Shown here piece by piece: positions 54,216-60,450 of a DNA stretch of 64,000 nt. Source of the stretch: an uncultured Bacilli bacterium (GTDB lineage: Bacteria; Bacillota_I; Bacilli_A; RFN20; CAG-826); assembly GCA_944363565.1 (NCBI GenBank), contig CALVUI010000001.1, forward strand, positions 273,676 to 337,675. Reading direction: 5' to 3'. The notes beneath the pieces were generated by a model. It worked only from the letters and a program-made list of their open reading frames with translations. It ran no database searches and was not told the origin of the DNA. Each line of letters opens with the position of its first letter. Position 1 is the stretch's first letter. Both the position numbers and the translations under genes were made by a program.

Positions 54216-54467
54216 ATTTATCGCCTAATTCTTACGGACACTCCTTTGTTTTTGATTGACACTTTTGAAAGGTTCACAACTATGTCAATTGATAGTTTTG
54301 ACAGGTAATGTGTTTGGAAATAACTACTAATTCATATTGATGTTTTTTATGAAGTTGATCTTCGCCGATTGCTTGCCTGGGCCTCCCCTGCCCTCCGATT
54401 ACGGGAAGGCAAAGAGGGTTGTCTCTCCTCTTGTCCGCACCGTTATCCTTTTAGTAATCGGGCATTG
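54216..54467. other. Intergenic region with dyads and a possible structured RNA
   Basis: No protein gene is seen. The left half has repeated TGTCAA/TTGACA elements (54256-54303) that could be a promoter or operator array, including TTGACA at 54298 with a weak TAACTA 17 bp further. The right half can fold: CCGATTAC (54395-54402) pairs with GTAATCGG (54454-54461), extended by TGC/GCA across a bulge. The enclosed AAGAGG and CCTCTT form an inner hairpin. It does not match SRP RNA, RNase P RNA, tmRNA or a tRNA by their conserved cores. No U-tract terminator is present on the plus strand. Confidence 0.3.
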
Positions 54468-54494
54468 AAAAAGGCCTCCCTTTCGGAAGGCCAG
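54468..54494 (-). terminator. Rho-independent terminator of the efp-yneF unit
   Basis: On the minus strand GGCCTTCC, GAAA loop and GGGAGGCC are followed by five T residues, 17 bp after the yneF stop. Confidence 0.8.
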
Positions 54495-54510
54495 GTTCTA
54501 TGAAGTCCGA

Positions 54511-54753
54511 TTAATGGTTGGAGTTCTTCATCGAGTTCATGACGGCCCGGATCTGGGCTTCGCTGGGCTTGCGGCCCATCTGCATGAACATGGCGCGGAT
54601 CGCCTTTTCGCTGATCGGCGGGTTCTTCTCAAGCTGGCGCTTGATGACGTAACGGGCCACGAAGAAGCCGGCGGCAAAGCCGACGATGATGGCGAGGATC
54701 GGCCAGACGATGAGGTTCCAGAGTTCGACTTCGAGGAGAAGAGGAAGGACCAT
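54511..54753 (-). CDS. yneF: YneF family (UPF0154) small membrane protein
   Basis: 80 residues. One membrane helix (WNLIVWPILAIIVGFAAGFFVA) is followed by the conserved KNPPISEKAIRAMFMQMGRK and PSEAQIRAVMNSMK of UPF0154. The family is typical of Bacilli and Mollicutes; its function is unknown. It lies 2 nt after efp in the same operon and precedes a strong terminator. Confidence 0.9.
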   Translation of the reverse strand: MVLPLLLEVELWNLIVWPILAIIVGFAAGFFVARYVIKRQLEKNPPISEKAIRAMFMQMGRKPSEAQIRAVMNSMKNSNH

Positions 54754-54755
54754 CC

Positions 54756-55316
54756 TTAGGCCCTCCCGTCGTACTTCCCGGTCGTGGTGTCGATCAAGAC
54801 CTTATCCCCTTGGTTGATGAAGAGGGGGACGCGGATCCGCATCCCGGTTTCGAGAACGGCATCCTTCATCGCGGTGTTGGTCTTGGTGTCGCCCTTGACC
54901 CCCGGTTCGCATTCGGTCACTTCCATCGCCACCTTGGAGGGGAGGCTGATGCCGAGGACTTCGTCTTCGAAGCTTTCGACGACGACGTCGAGGTTCGGGA
55001 CCAGGTATTGGAGTTGGTCCTTGAGGGTGTCCTTTCCGATCTCGATCTGGTCGTAGGTCTTCGGATCCATGAAGGTCAAGGTGCCGGTGCCTCCGTCATA
55101 GAGGTACTGCATGTTCCGCTTGTCGAGGCGGCATTCGGTGACGTCGTAGCCGGAGTTGCGGGCCAGTTCGGTGATGGCCCCGGTCCGGACGTTTTTGACC
55201 TTGAGCTTGGCCACCATCTTCCGCATCGCCGTTTTGTTGAGCAAGATGTCGATGACCTGATAAAGGGTATCTTCGTCGATGAAGTAATTACCCGGACGCA
55301 GTTCAGTAACGTTCAT
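54756..55316 (-). CDS. efp: Translation elongation factor P with atypical loop
   Basis: 186 residues with all three EF-P domains (TELRPGNYF start; domain III ends with RVPLFINQGDKVLIDTTTGK). EF-P relieves ribosomes stalled on polyproline. The domain I loop that normally reads PGKG or PGKA is here KTAMRKM. Gapless alignment with the E. coli protein from the Tyr before the loop to the following TG puts Met31 at the modified lysine position, with Arg32 and Lys33 after it. TAGGAGAAAGACA precedes the ATG, with a TATAAT box about 45 nt upstream. Confidence 0.93.
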   Translation of the reverse strand: MNVTELRPGNYFIDEDTLYQVIDILLNKTAMRKMVAKLKVKNVRTGAITELARNSGYDVTECRLDKRNMQYLYDGGTGTLTFMDPKTYDQIEIGKDTLKDQLQYLVPNLDVVVESFEDEVLGISLPSKVAMEVTECEPGVKGDTKTNTAMKDAVLETGMRIRVPLFINQGDKVLIDTTTGKYDGRA

Positions 55317-55362
55317 TGTCTTTCTCCTAAGTAAAATCGCGTTTTACGCACGCGCGCAAATG

Positions 55363-55368
55363 ATTATA
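55363..55368 (-). promoter_or_regulatory. -10 box of efp-yneF
   Basis: Minus-strand TATAAT about 46 nt before the efp ATG. The leader holds CGCGCGTGCG-type G+C-rich repeats, an AAAACGCGATTTT dyad and a proper Shine-Dalgarno site, unlike the leaderless genes. Confidence 0.6.
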
Positions 55369-55385
55369 GTCCCTCTTCCCTTTTC

Positions 55386-55407
55386 CAAAAACCCCCAATA
55401 GGGGGCT
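55386..55407 (-). terminator. Rho-independent terminator of the MBL-fold hydrolase gene
   Basis: On the minus strand AGCCCCC, TATT and GGGGG are followed by TTTTTGG, 15 bp after the stop at 55422. Confidence 0.65.
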
Positions 55408-55421
55408 CTAGGACTATAGAA

Positions 55422-56054
55422 TCAAATATATTCCCTCAGCCAAGGCCTTTCGTTCCCAAGGCTGGTCTTGGGCCCATGGCCCGGATAGACGATCGCCGCG
55501 TCATCGAGGGCCAAAAGTTTCCTTAGACTATCCGAGAGGAACCTCGGGCAGCTCCCCGGGAGGTCGTAACGGCCGACGGCACCCCGGAAGAGGGTATCGC
55601 CGCTATAGAGGATATTTTCTTCTTCGAATAGAAAGCACATCGAACCCCGGGTGTGGAAGGGGGTGGCGATGGCCTTGAAGGCGAAGCTTCCGATTTCGAC
55701 CTTCTCCCCGTCCGTGAGGGTCCTAAGGTCTTTGGGAAGCGTGAAGGTCCGCGGCTCATAGTCCAAAAAGGAGGCGTTGAGGCGGGGATCGCCAAAGCAT
55801 TCGACGTCTTCTTGGCTGATGTAGACCGGGAGGTCGCCGAAGGCTTGGATGATCTCGTTCAAACCACCGATGTGGTCGAAATGGCCGTGGGTCAACAAAA
55901 TGGCCTTGATCTTCAGACCATCGTTTTGGATCTTTCTAAGAAGGGCGCCGTCATGCGGAGCCCCGGGATCGACGATCAAACAGTTTCCCGTATTGTCGGG
56001 GATCAGGTAGGTATTGGACGAATTCCCGCCCGCCTTGCCTCGTTTAGTCGCCAC
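55422..56054 (-). CDS. MBL-fold metallo-hydrolase (glyoxalase II-like)
   Basis: 210 residues from a GTG start with GGAG 6 nt upstream. The metal-binding motif is LLTHGHFDHIGGLNEI. Other ligands are in PFHTRGSMCFLFEEENILYSGDTLF and VYPGHGPKTSLGNE. It matches YcbL/GloB-like thioester hydrolases of about 210 residues, which may clear methylglyoxal adducts; the true substrate is not shown. The first dozen residues (ATKRGKAGGNSS) are unlike the family start, and the phage module begins within about 60 bp, so the 5' end may have been altered by integration. Confidence 0.85.
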   Translation of the reverse strand: MATKRGKAGGNSSNTYLIPDNTGNCLIVDPGAPHDGALLRKIQNDGLKIKAILLTHGHFDHIGGLNEIIQAFGDLPVYISQEDVECFGDPRLNASFLDYEPRTFTLPKDLRTLTDGEKVEIGSFAFKAIATPFHTRGSMCFLFEEENILYSGDTLFRGAVGRYDLPGSCPRFLSDSLRKLLALDDAAIVYPGHGPKTSLGNERPWLREYI

Positions 56055-56113
56055 CTACTCCTATTGGGAGGATAATGGCTCCTACAAGCTGACGTTCCTG
56101 AATGTCGTCGTCT

Positions 56114-56836
56114 CTAGTTTATCGTCTCAGTGTTGCTGCCGTTGATTTCCTTGAGAAGCCCTTCCCTTTGCTTTTCCAAGCTTTCGAGTTGGGCCTTCTT
56201 GGCCGCGATTTCCTTCGCCTTGGCTTCCTGCTCGGCCTTGAGCCTGGCGGCTTCGGCTTCGGCGGCCGCCTTTTGAGCGGCTGCCTCGGCTTCCGCTTTG
56301 GCTTTGGCCACGGCGTCGGCTTTGCGTTTCTCCTCAGCTTCCTCGTTGATCAGGGTTTCCTGGGCTTTCGCGAGTTGGCTGGAGAGGCTTTCGACCTTTG
56401 CCTTGGCCTTTACGACCGATTTGGAAGTTCCGGCGACCGAGGATTTCGCTGTAGTGGCAGAGCCAGAGGAGGAAGTCGACGTTTTCCCGCTTTTCAGCGA
56501 TTTGAGAAACAAACTGCCGTTTTCGTAAAACGCGACCGCTACTCCCCAAGCTGCCGCGGCTTCCACCGCCGTGGTCTTCCAGTCGAAGCCTTCAAGGAAC
56601 GGGTTGGCCCATCCATTGCAGGCTGAGACGTTGACGACCGCGCCGACGAAAGCGAGGAATAAGGGGATAAGGGCAAGCCATCTGGTGAAGACTTCCTTGT
56701 CCACGCCCTTCTCCTCGGCCTTGGCGACAGCGACCTTCTTCAGAGGCGACTTGAGCAGTCCCGTGACGATCACAACGATGACCGCCACGATGACGCCGCC
56801 CAAGCCATACTTCAAGAGGTAGTTGGCGACATCCAT
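56114..56836 (-). CDS. Holin-like membrane protein with long C-terminal coiled coil
   Basis: 240 residues. The N-terminus has a membrane helix (GLGGVIVAVIVVIVTGLL), a second at about residues 50-70 (WLALIPLFLAFVGAVVNV) and a third weak one near 92-105. This topology resembles phage holins of the LL-H or phi-105 type. Residues about 155-235 are an Ala/Glu/Lys-rich coiled coil (KAEAEAAAQKAAAEAEAARL), unusual for a holin. It is the last gene of the phage module and stands after a 133-nt gap with a G+C-rich inverted repeat. Holin function is inferred. Confidence 0.5.
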   Translation of the reverse strand: MDVANYLLKYGLGGVIVAVIVVIVTGLLKSPLKKVAVAKAEEKGVDKEVFTRWLALIPLFLAFVGAVVNVSACNGWANPFLEGFDWKTTAVEAAAAWGVAVAFYENGSLFLKSLKSGKTSTSSSGSATTAKSSVAGTSKSVVKAKAKVESLSSQLAKAQETLINEEAEEKRKADAVAKAKAEAEAAAQKAAAEAEAARLKAEQEAKAKEIAAKKAQLESLEKQREGLLKEINGSNTETIN

Positions 56837-56969
56837 CAGTCTTAGAGTACTCCTTTCTCCTGACGCGGCACGTGCGCGCGTGGGTCAAGCCCCGTCCGAT
56901 TTGTTGGCCGCCGGACGCAGGAAGGGGCGGCATATCCCAAACCCCGCCCTCGTTACGCGGAGAGAGACA
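56837..56969 (-). other. Spacer with G+C-rich inverted repeat between NTase and holin-like genes
   Basis: On the minus strand GCCC and CGTCCG on the left can pair with CGGACG and GGGC on the right (about 56889-56928), with a bulged TTCCTG. It may terminate or attenuate the DGR transcript before the lysis-type gene, which has its own GGAGAAAGGAG site. Confidence 0.4.
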
Positions 56970-57566
56970 TCAGAGGAATTTGGCCTTGTCCGCTTCGTAT
57001 AGCGGCCTGATCTCATCGACGCCCGTTTTGCCCGACCTGGCTTTTTTCATCGCCGATACCTGCTCCGCGGTGAAGCGATCGGCGGATTCGTATCCCCCGT
57101 TGATCGCGTAATGGAAACACAGGAAGTTCCAGAGCCTCTTCTGGGCGTAATTCCTGGGATCGCTTTGGTCCTCAACCTCGAATAGGAACTTTCCGTAGGA
57201 TCTCAATTCCCTTTTGAGGAGATCTGGCTCCTTCGAAACATCGTACTTGTAGGGCTGCTCCGCCCCGTGCACGAGCTTGTAGAACGGGCCTTCGTGCAGA
57301 AAGTAGTTGACCTCGTCGTCTTTCTTAGCGGCGTAGGTCTTTTTCGTTTCGTACACGCAATCGACCTTCATTCCCTCGTGGTAGAACCCCGCGCTTGCCT
57401 TGTCTGGGCGCGGCCGGTTCAGGAAGATCTTGAGGTCGAGGTCACTTGAATCCTCCTCCCCAAGGATGGCCTGCGATCCGGTGACATAGATGCTTTCGAT
57501 GTATTCTTCGTAGATATGCTGCTTCCCGAGCCATTCGAGAAGCCTTGATTTGGCTAATTTCGACAT
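56970..57566 (-). CDS. Nucleotidyltransferase-fold protein overlapping the DGR RT
   Basis: 198 residues from the ATG with GGGAGGAC upstream. The Pol-beta-like nucleotidyltransferase signature is complete: GS at residues 30-31 (YVTGSQAILGEEDSSDLDLK), the acidic pair Asp42 and Asp44, and the third acid Asp69 in MKVDCVYE. The C-terminal half is helical and charged. The gene overlaps the RT by 13 nt and so is co-translated. It is not an Avd, which is a four-helix bundle of about 120 residues. Its role might be nucleotide or RNA-end addition to the template or cDNA, or an unrelated phage function; both are inference. Confidence 0.7.
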   Translation of the reverse strand: MSKLAKSRLLEWLGKQHIYEEYIESIYVTGSQAILGEEDSSDLDLKIFLNRPRPDKASAGFYHEGMKVDCVYETKKTYAAKKDDEVNYFLHEGPFYKLVHGAEQPYKYDVSKEPDLLKRELRSYGKFLFEVEDQSDPRNYAQKRLWNFLCFHYAINGGYESADRFTAEQVSAMKKARSGKTGVDEIRPLYEADKAKFL

Positions 57567-58594
57567 AAGTATGTCCTCCCTTTTCCGCATAGGCTGAACA
57601 GCCTCTTCAGGCAAATCGATTCTACGACGTGGTGCCTGATGTACCCAAAACCGGCTTTCGTGCTTTTTATCCAGCCGTAGAGGCTCGCGAGCCGCTTGCC
57701 CTGTCGTACCGTGGCGACTCCCGTTCTCTCGATCCTCTTCGCGAGCCGCCCGAATCTATGAAAAGTCGGCTTCCTGATGAGAGTTTTCGACTTCGTGAAC
57801 CGATAGCCGAGGAAGCTGATCTCGTCTCCTTTCTCGAGATTCAGGATCTGCCATTTCCCGTTCAGCTCAAGCCCGATCGAATTCAAATATCCCGCTATTT
57901 TGCGCAGGTAGTTGTGTATCTTCATTTTGTTGTTCGCGAGGATCACGAAATCGTCGACGTACCTCACGTAGCACGGGGCCCTGAGCGTTTGCTTGACGAA
58001 ATGGTCGAATTCCAGCAAATAGTAATTCGCGAGGTATTGGCTCGACACCCTTCCGAGTTCCAGGCCTCTGCTCTCGCATCCGATAATCGATTCGTAGAAC
58101 CGCATGAAATTATCGTCGGCTATCCTTTTCTTTAGCATGGCGAGCAGCCGGGCCTTGTCTATGCTGTCGTAGAATTTCCTGATATCCATCTTCAGGCAGT
58201 ATTTGTACTGCCCGATGTTCTTCTCGACGTACCTTTTTCCATCGGCGATCCCTCTTCCTTTGAGATTGCCCACGCTCCATCTGTAGATGGATCTCATGAC
58301 GACTTTCTCAAGGACCTCGCCGAGCATCGCATCGTAGATTTGGTTTGGGTAAAAAGGGTTGATGGTTATCAGCCTCTCCTTTCCGTACTCCAGTATCCTT
58401 CTGGTCCTCGGCCGTTCGTTCGGTATGGCTATCGACGACATGTCCGCGTATATCGTATCGACATAGCGGTCTAGGTTGCCGAGCACTTGGGCCACGTCGT
58501 TCCTTTTCGCTTTTCCCTTGGCCGTGGAAACAATAGTTCTGCGAATCGCCGGTCTGTCGACCAGCTTCGCATACAGGTTCTTGTGCGTTTTCAA
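57554..58594 (-). CDS. DGR reverse transcriptase
   Basis: 346 residues, the usual DGR RT length, with no maturase, HNH or integrase domain. RT motifs: CLKMDIRKFYDSI (catalytic Asp137), LGRVSSQYLANYYL at 180-193, RYVDDFVILANN (Asp214, Asp215) and DEISFLGYRF. The [ILV]GxxxSQ form at 180-186 is the hallmark that separates DGR RTs from group II intron and retron RTs (QGxxxSP). It copies the TR RNA into error-prone cDNA at adenines that replaces the VR. The start is TTG with AGGAGGTG 8 nt upstream. It lies 138 nt downstream of the TR and overlaps the nucleotidyltransferase gene. Confidence 0.95.
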   Translation of the reverse strand: MKTHKNLYAKLVDRPAIRRTIVSTAKGKAKRNDVAQVLGNLDRYVDTIYADMSSIAIPNERPRTRRILEYGKERLITINPFYPNQIYDAMLGEVLEKVVMRSIYRWSVGNLKGRGIADGKRYVEKNIGQYKYCLKMDIRKFYDSIDKARLLAMLKKRIADDNFMRFYESIIGCESRGLELGRVSSQYLANYYLLEFDHFVKQTLRAPCYVRYVDDFVILANNKMKIHNYLRKIAGYLNSIGLELNGKWQILNLEKGDEISFLGYRFTKSKTLIRKPTFHRFGRLAKRIERTGVATVRQGKRLASLYGWIKSTKAGFGYIRHHVVESICLKRLFSLCGKGRTYLCRN

Positions 58595-58732
58595 AACGTC
58601 CGCACCTCCTTTCTTTGCTTAACCCTCATGGGTTTTCGACGAGCTACTGGCCCATGCCTGATTCGGGTGTTTTTCGCCTAGGGGCGAGGGGCTTGCCGCT
58701 TCTTTCACTCAAACCGATTCGTTTAAGCAATC

Positions 58733-58845
58733 ACGAGCGGCCCAATTGTCATTGGCATTCTCGGACGACCTGTCCTCCAAGGACCAAAGACCGAGGGAGG
58801 GCCAATCGCCATTGTTCATGCTGTTGTTGTAGCTGCCAAAGGCCA
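58733..58845 (-). repeat. DGR template repeat (TR)
   Basis: 113 bp, offset by exactly 235 bp from the VR. The coding strand would read FGSYNNSMNNGDWPSLGLW, SLEDRSS and ENANDNWAAR, with clusters of AAC, AAT, GAC and TAC codons, the adenine-bearing codons used by DGRs for wide amino-acid choice. It lies between the VR hairpin and the RT gene and is not itself part of an expressed protein. Of 24 adenines in this strand, 11 are changed in the present VR. Confidence 0.95.
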
Positions 58846-58919
58846 AAGACACCACCCAACCGGAGCCGGCCGCGGCAAGTCCCTTATCCCTATTCTATCC
58901 GATAATATCGAATGTTTCA

Positions 58920-58938
58920 TTAAGGGGACACCCCTTAA
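58920..58938 (-). other. Hairpin/cruciform downstream of the VR
   Basis: TTAAGGGG, a 3-nt loop and CCCCTTAA form a perfect 8-bp stem, starting 8 bp beyond the target stop codon and 29 bp beyond the VR. In the Bordetella phage DGR an 8-bp-stem hairpin in the same place is needed for efficient target recognition. It could also act as a terminator for the tail gene. Confidence 0.8.
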
Positions 58939-58946
58939 CAACCCCG

Positions 58947-60293
58947 TTATTCAGGGCGTTTGCAAAGACGAGCGGCCCAATCGGCATAGGCATACTCGGA
59001 CGACCTGCCCTCCAAGGACCAAAGACCGAGGGAGGGCCAATCGCCATCGTACATGCTGTAGGCGAAGCTGCCAAAGGCCATGAAGATTGATCTCGCCTTC
59101 GGATAGGTTGTGTCTCCGTACAAGTAATATTTGGAACAATAGTAACGACGATACGCGTCGCCGGTACCGCCGTCTCCTTCGTTGTCATACTCTACTTCCG
59201 CTTCGCCGAGGGGCCCAGCTGAAGCCGTCGGAAGCGATAAAAACCAATTGTTTGAATCGGTGCTTACTTTCGTTATGACATTTGTCATACTATCAGAACC
59301 TCTTGCCTCGACGTCGATGTCCGATTGAATATAGCTTTCGTCGTTGGCGGAGTTGGCTTCGAAAAGATTCGAATAGCAAAGTTTTCCAGAGCTCCAGTCC
59401 ATGTAAATGCCCGTTTGTAGTTCTGGTATCCCACTAATCAAGTCCTCGAATCCAAAGATCTTATTTGAGCAAGTGACCTTATTGATGCCACATACGGATT
59501 GGATGCTAGACGTGCTTCCGCTTTGGCTCTTCATATCGTAGCCATTGACGTGTCCGTCGTTTTTGAGGACGTCGAATAAATCAAGACGCCCGAAATAGAC
59601 TGGTATTAGAAGCCTCATGAGGCTCGCGAACATCCAGTTGCAGATGTTGTAATCGCCGTCGACCTTCGAAGAGGCCTTGGCGAGGGAAACGTAATCCCCG
59701 AAATTTTTAGAGACTTGGTAGTACTGCGTGCCGGATTTGCTGGTGAGTTTTGTCGGGTTTGCGTTGTTGTCAAAACCCGTTTTGTACTTTGCGACCCATC
59801 TCCCAGGCACAGGGTCCCTCTTCACCTCGTTGACGTAATTGTAGAAGAAAGGGTGTCGTTCGAATCCTTCCTCTTCATCTTTGTCATCAGAATGTTTGAC
59901 GGAGTAAGCTACGATTTCGCCGTCCGGAGTCACCTGGTCTTTTCTAAACGAGAAAGAGGGGATCCAGATAAAAACGTTCCCTTCCGAGTCGGTATCCTCC
60001 GTGAATTTGAAGAATCCGTCCAGCGGACTGCTAAATTCTATGACTTGACCATTATCAATTTTAGACCAGTCCTTTCCTACTGCGTCATAGGTTCTGGTGA
60101 GGACTTTGCTTGATCCACCGAGGCCGGTAACGCCCAAAATCCTGAGTGTCTTGCTAGCTTCAACTTCTTCTTTTGTCGCATAGGTATCGGCGATTACCCT
60201 TCCCTGAGCGTCTTTGCTCGCCCTCTCGGCGAATAGTTTCTTGAATTCCGGCTCTCCTTTCTTCTTGAGCCGGTCGATCAATGTTTCTGACAT
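58947..60293 (-). CDS. DGR target: phage tail-tip protein with C-type-lectin-like variable domain
   Basis: 448 residues, GGAGG 7 nt before the ATG. The N-terminal 60 residues are helical and charged (SETLIDRLKKKGEPEFKKLF, KDAQGRVIADTYATKEEV), typical of tail-fibre attachment. The central part is beta-rich. The C-terminal 180 residues fit the formylglycine-enzyme/C-type-lectin fold of DGR variable proteins: WIPSFSFRKDQVTPDGE-like beta segments, SKYYLYGDT, and the end FGSFAYSMYDGDWPSLGLWS through YADWAARLCKRPE with the diversified residues on the presumed ligand face. It is the probable host-receptor binder, changed by the DGR to track surface variation. Confidence 0.9.
   Translation of the reverse strand: MSETLIDRLKKKGEPEFKKLFAERASKDAQGRVIADTYATKEEVEASKTLRILGVTGLGGSSKVLTRTYDAVGKDWSKIDNGQVIEFSSPLDGFFKFTEDTDSEGNVFIWIPSFSFRKDQVTPDGEIVAYSVKHSDDKDEEEGFERHPFFYNYVNEVKRDPVPGRWVAKYKTGFDNNANPTKLTSKSGTQYYQVSKNFGDYVSLAKASSKVDGDYNICNWMFASLMRLLIPVYFGRLDLFDVLKNDGHVNGYDMKSQSGSTSSIQSVCGINKVTCSNKIFGFEDLISGIPELQTGIYMDWSSGKLCYSNLFEANSANDESYIQSDIDVEARGSDSMTNVITKVSTDSNNWFLSLPTASAGPLGEAEVEYDNEGDGGTGDAYRRYYCSKYYLYGDTTYPKARSIFMAFGSFAYSMYDGDWPSLGLWSLEGRSSEYAYADWAARLCKRPE
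58968..59080 (-). repeat. DGR variable region (VR) in the tail-protein gene
   Basis: 113 bp matching the TR except at 11 positions (plus-strand 58982, 58984, 58988, 58994, 59008, 59048, 59051, 59060, 59062, 59063, 59065). Every one is T in the plus-strand TR, meaning A on the coding strand. Ten codons change, all altering the amino acid: residues 410-412, 415, 416, 429, 434 and 436-438. The 3' edge is the G+C-rich TGGGCCGCTCGT, after which TR and VR diverge by non-adenine changes, as expected for the IMH boundary. Confidence 0.96.
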
Positions 60294-60307
60294 CTGTTTT
60301 CCTCCTT

Positions 60308-60439
60308 CTATTCCACGGTCATCGTGCCGTATTCGACGTCCTCGCTCTTTTCGCCGACGTCGTCTTTGCTCTGAATCAAATAGCCTAGGAGCGTGTAGGA
60401 GCCATTGCTCTCCTTTCGGTATAAGGCTTTAGCGTCCAT
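60308..60439 (-). CDS. Small phage protein upstream of the DGR target
   Basis: 43 residues with GGAGGAAGCGAC before the ATG. It reads MDAKALYRKESNGSYTLLGY and ends EDVEYGTMTVE. The ending resembles the C-terminus of the 167-residue protein at 61934 (ELMDYGTVTID), suggesting a shared short structural motif or a duplicated gene end. It sits 14 nt before the DGR target gene, where phages often carry XkdX-like small proteins. Function unknown. Confidence 0.6.
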   Translation of the reverse strand: MDAKALYRKESNGSYTLLGYLIQSKDDVGEKSEDVEYGTMTVE

Positions 60440-60450
60440 GTCGCTTCCTC

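Larger units (their letters stand above)
56970..59080 (-). mobile_element. Diversity-generating retroelement cassette (VR, hairpin, TR, RT, NTase)
   Basis: In coding order: variable region at the 3' end of the tail-protein gene, an 8-bp hairpin after its stop, the template repeat, a reverse transcriptase of DGR type, and an overlapping nucleotidyltransferase-fold gene. TR and VR are 113 bp each and differ at 11 sites, all adenines in the TR coding strand, which is the defining trace of DGR mutagenic retrohoming. There is no room for an Avd gene between VR and RT. All parts are intact by sequence, so the system looks active. Confidence 0.93.

Noticed and set aside
54380..54470. SRP RNA, RNase P RNA or tmRNA
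   Set aside because: None of the conserved cores (such as GGAAGCAG, GAGGAAAGTCC or the tRNA-like end of tmRNA) is present.
57554..58594. Group II intron or retron reverse transcriptase
   Set aside because: The motif is LGRVSSQ rather than QGxxxSP, there is no maturase or endonuclease domain or intron RNA, and an adenine-specific TR/VR pair is present.
58733..58845. TR as a broken second copy of the tail gene
   Set aside because: Homology stops sharply at both ends and every mismatch is at a TR adenine, which gene decay would not produce.
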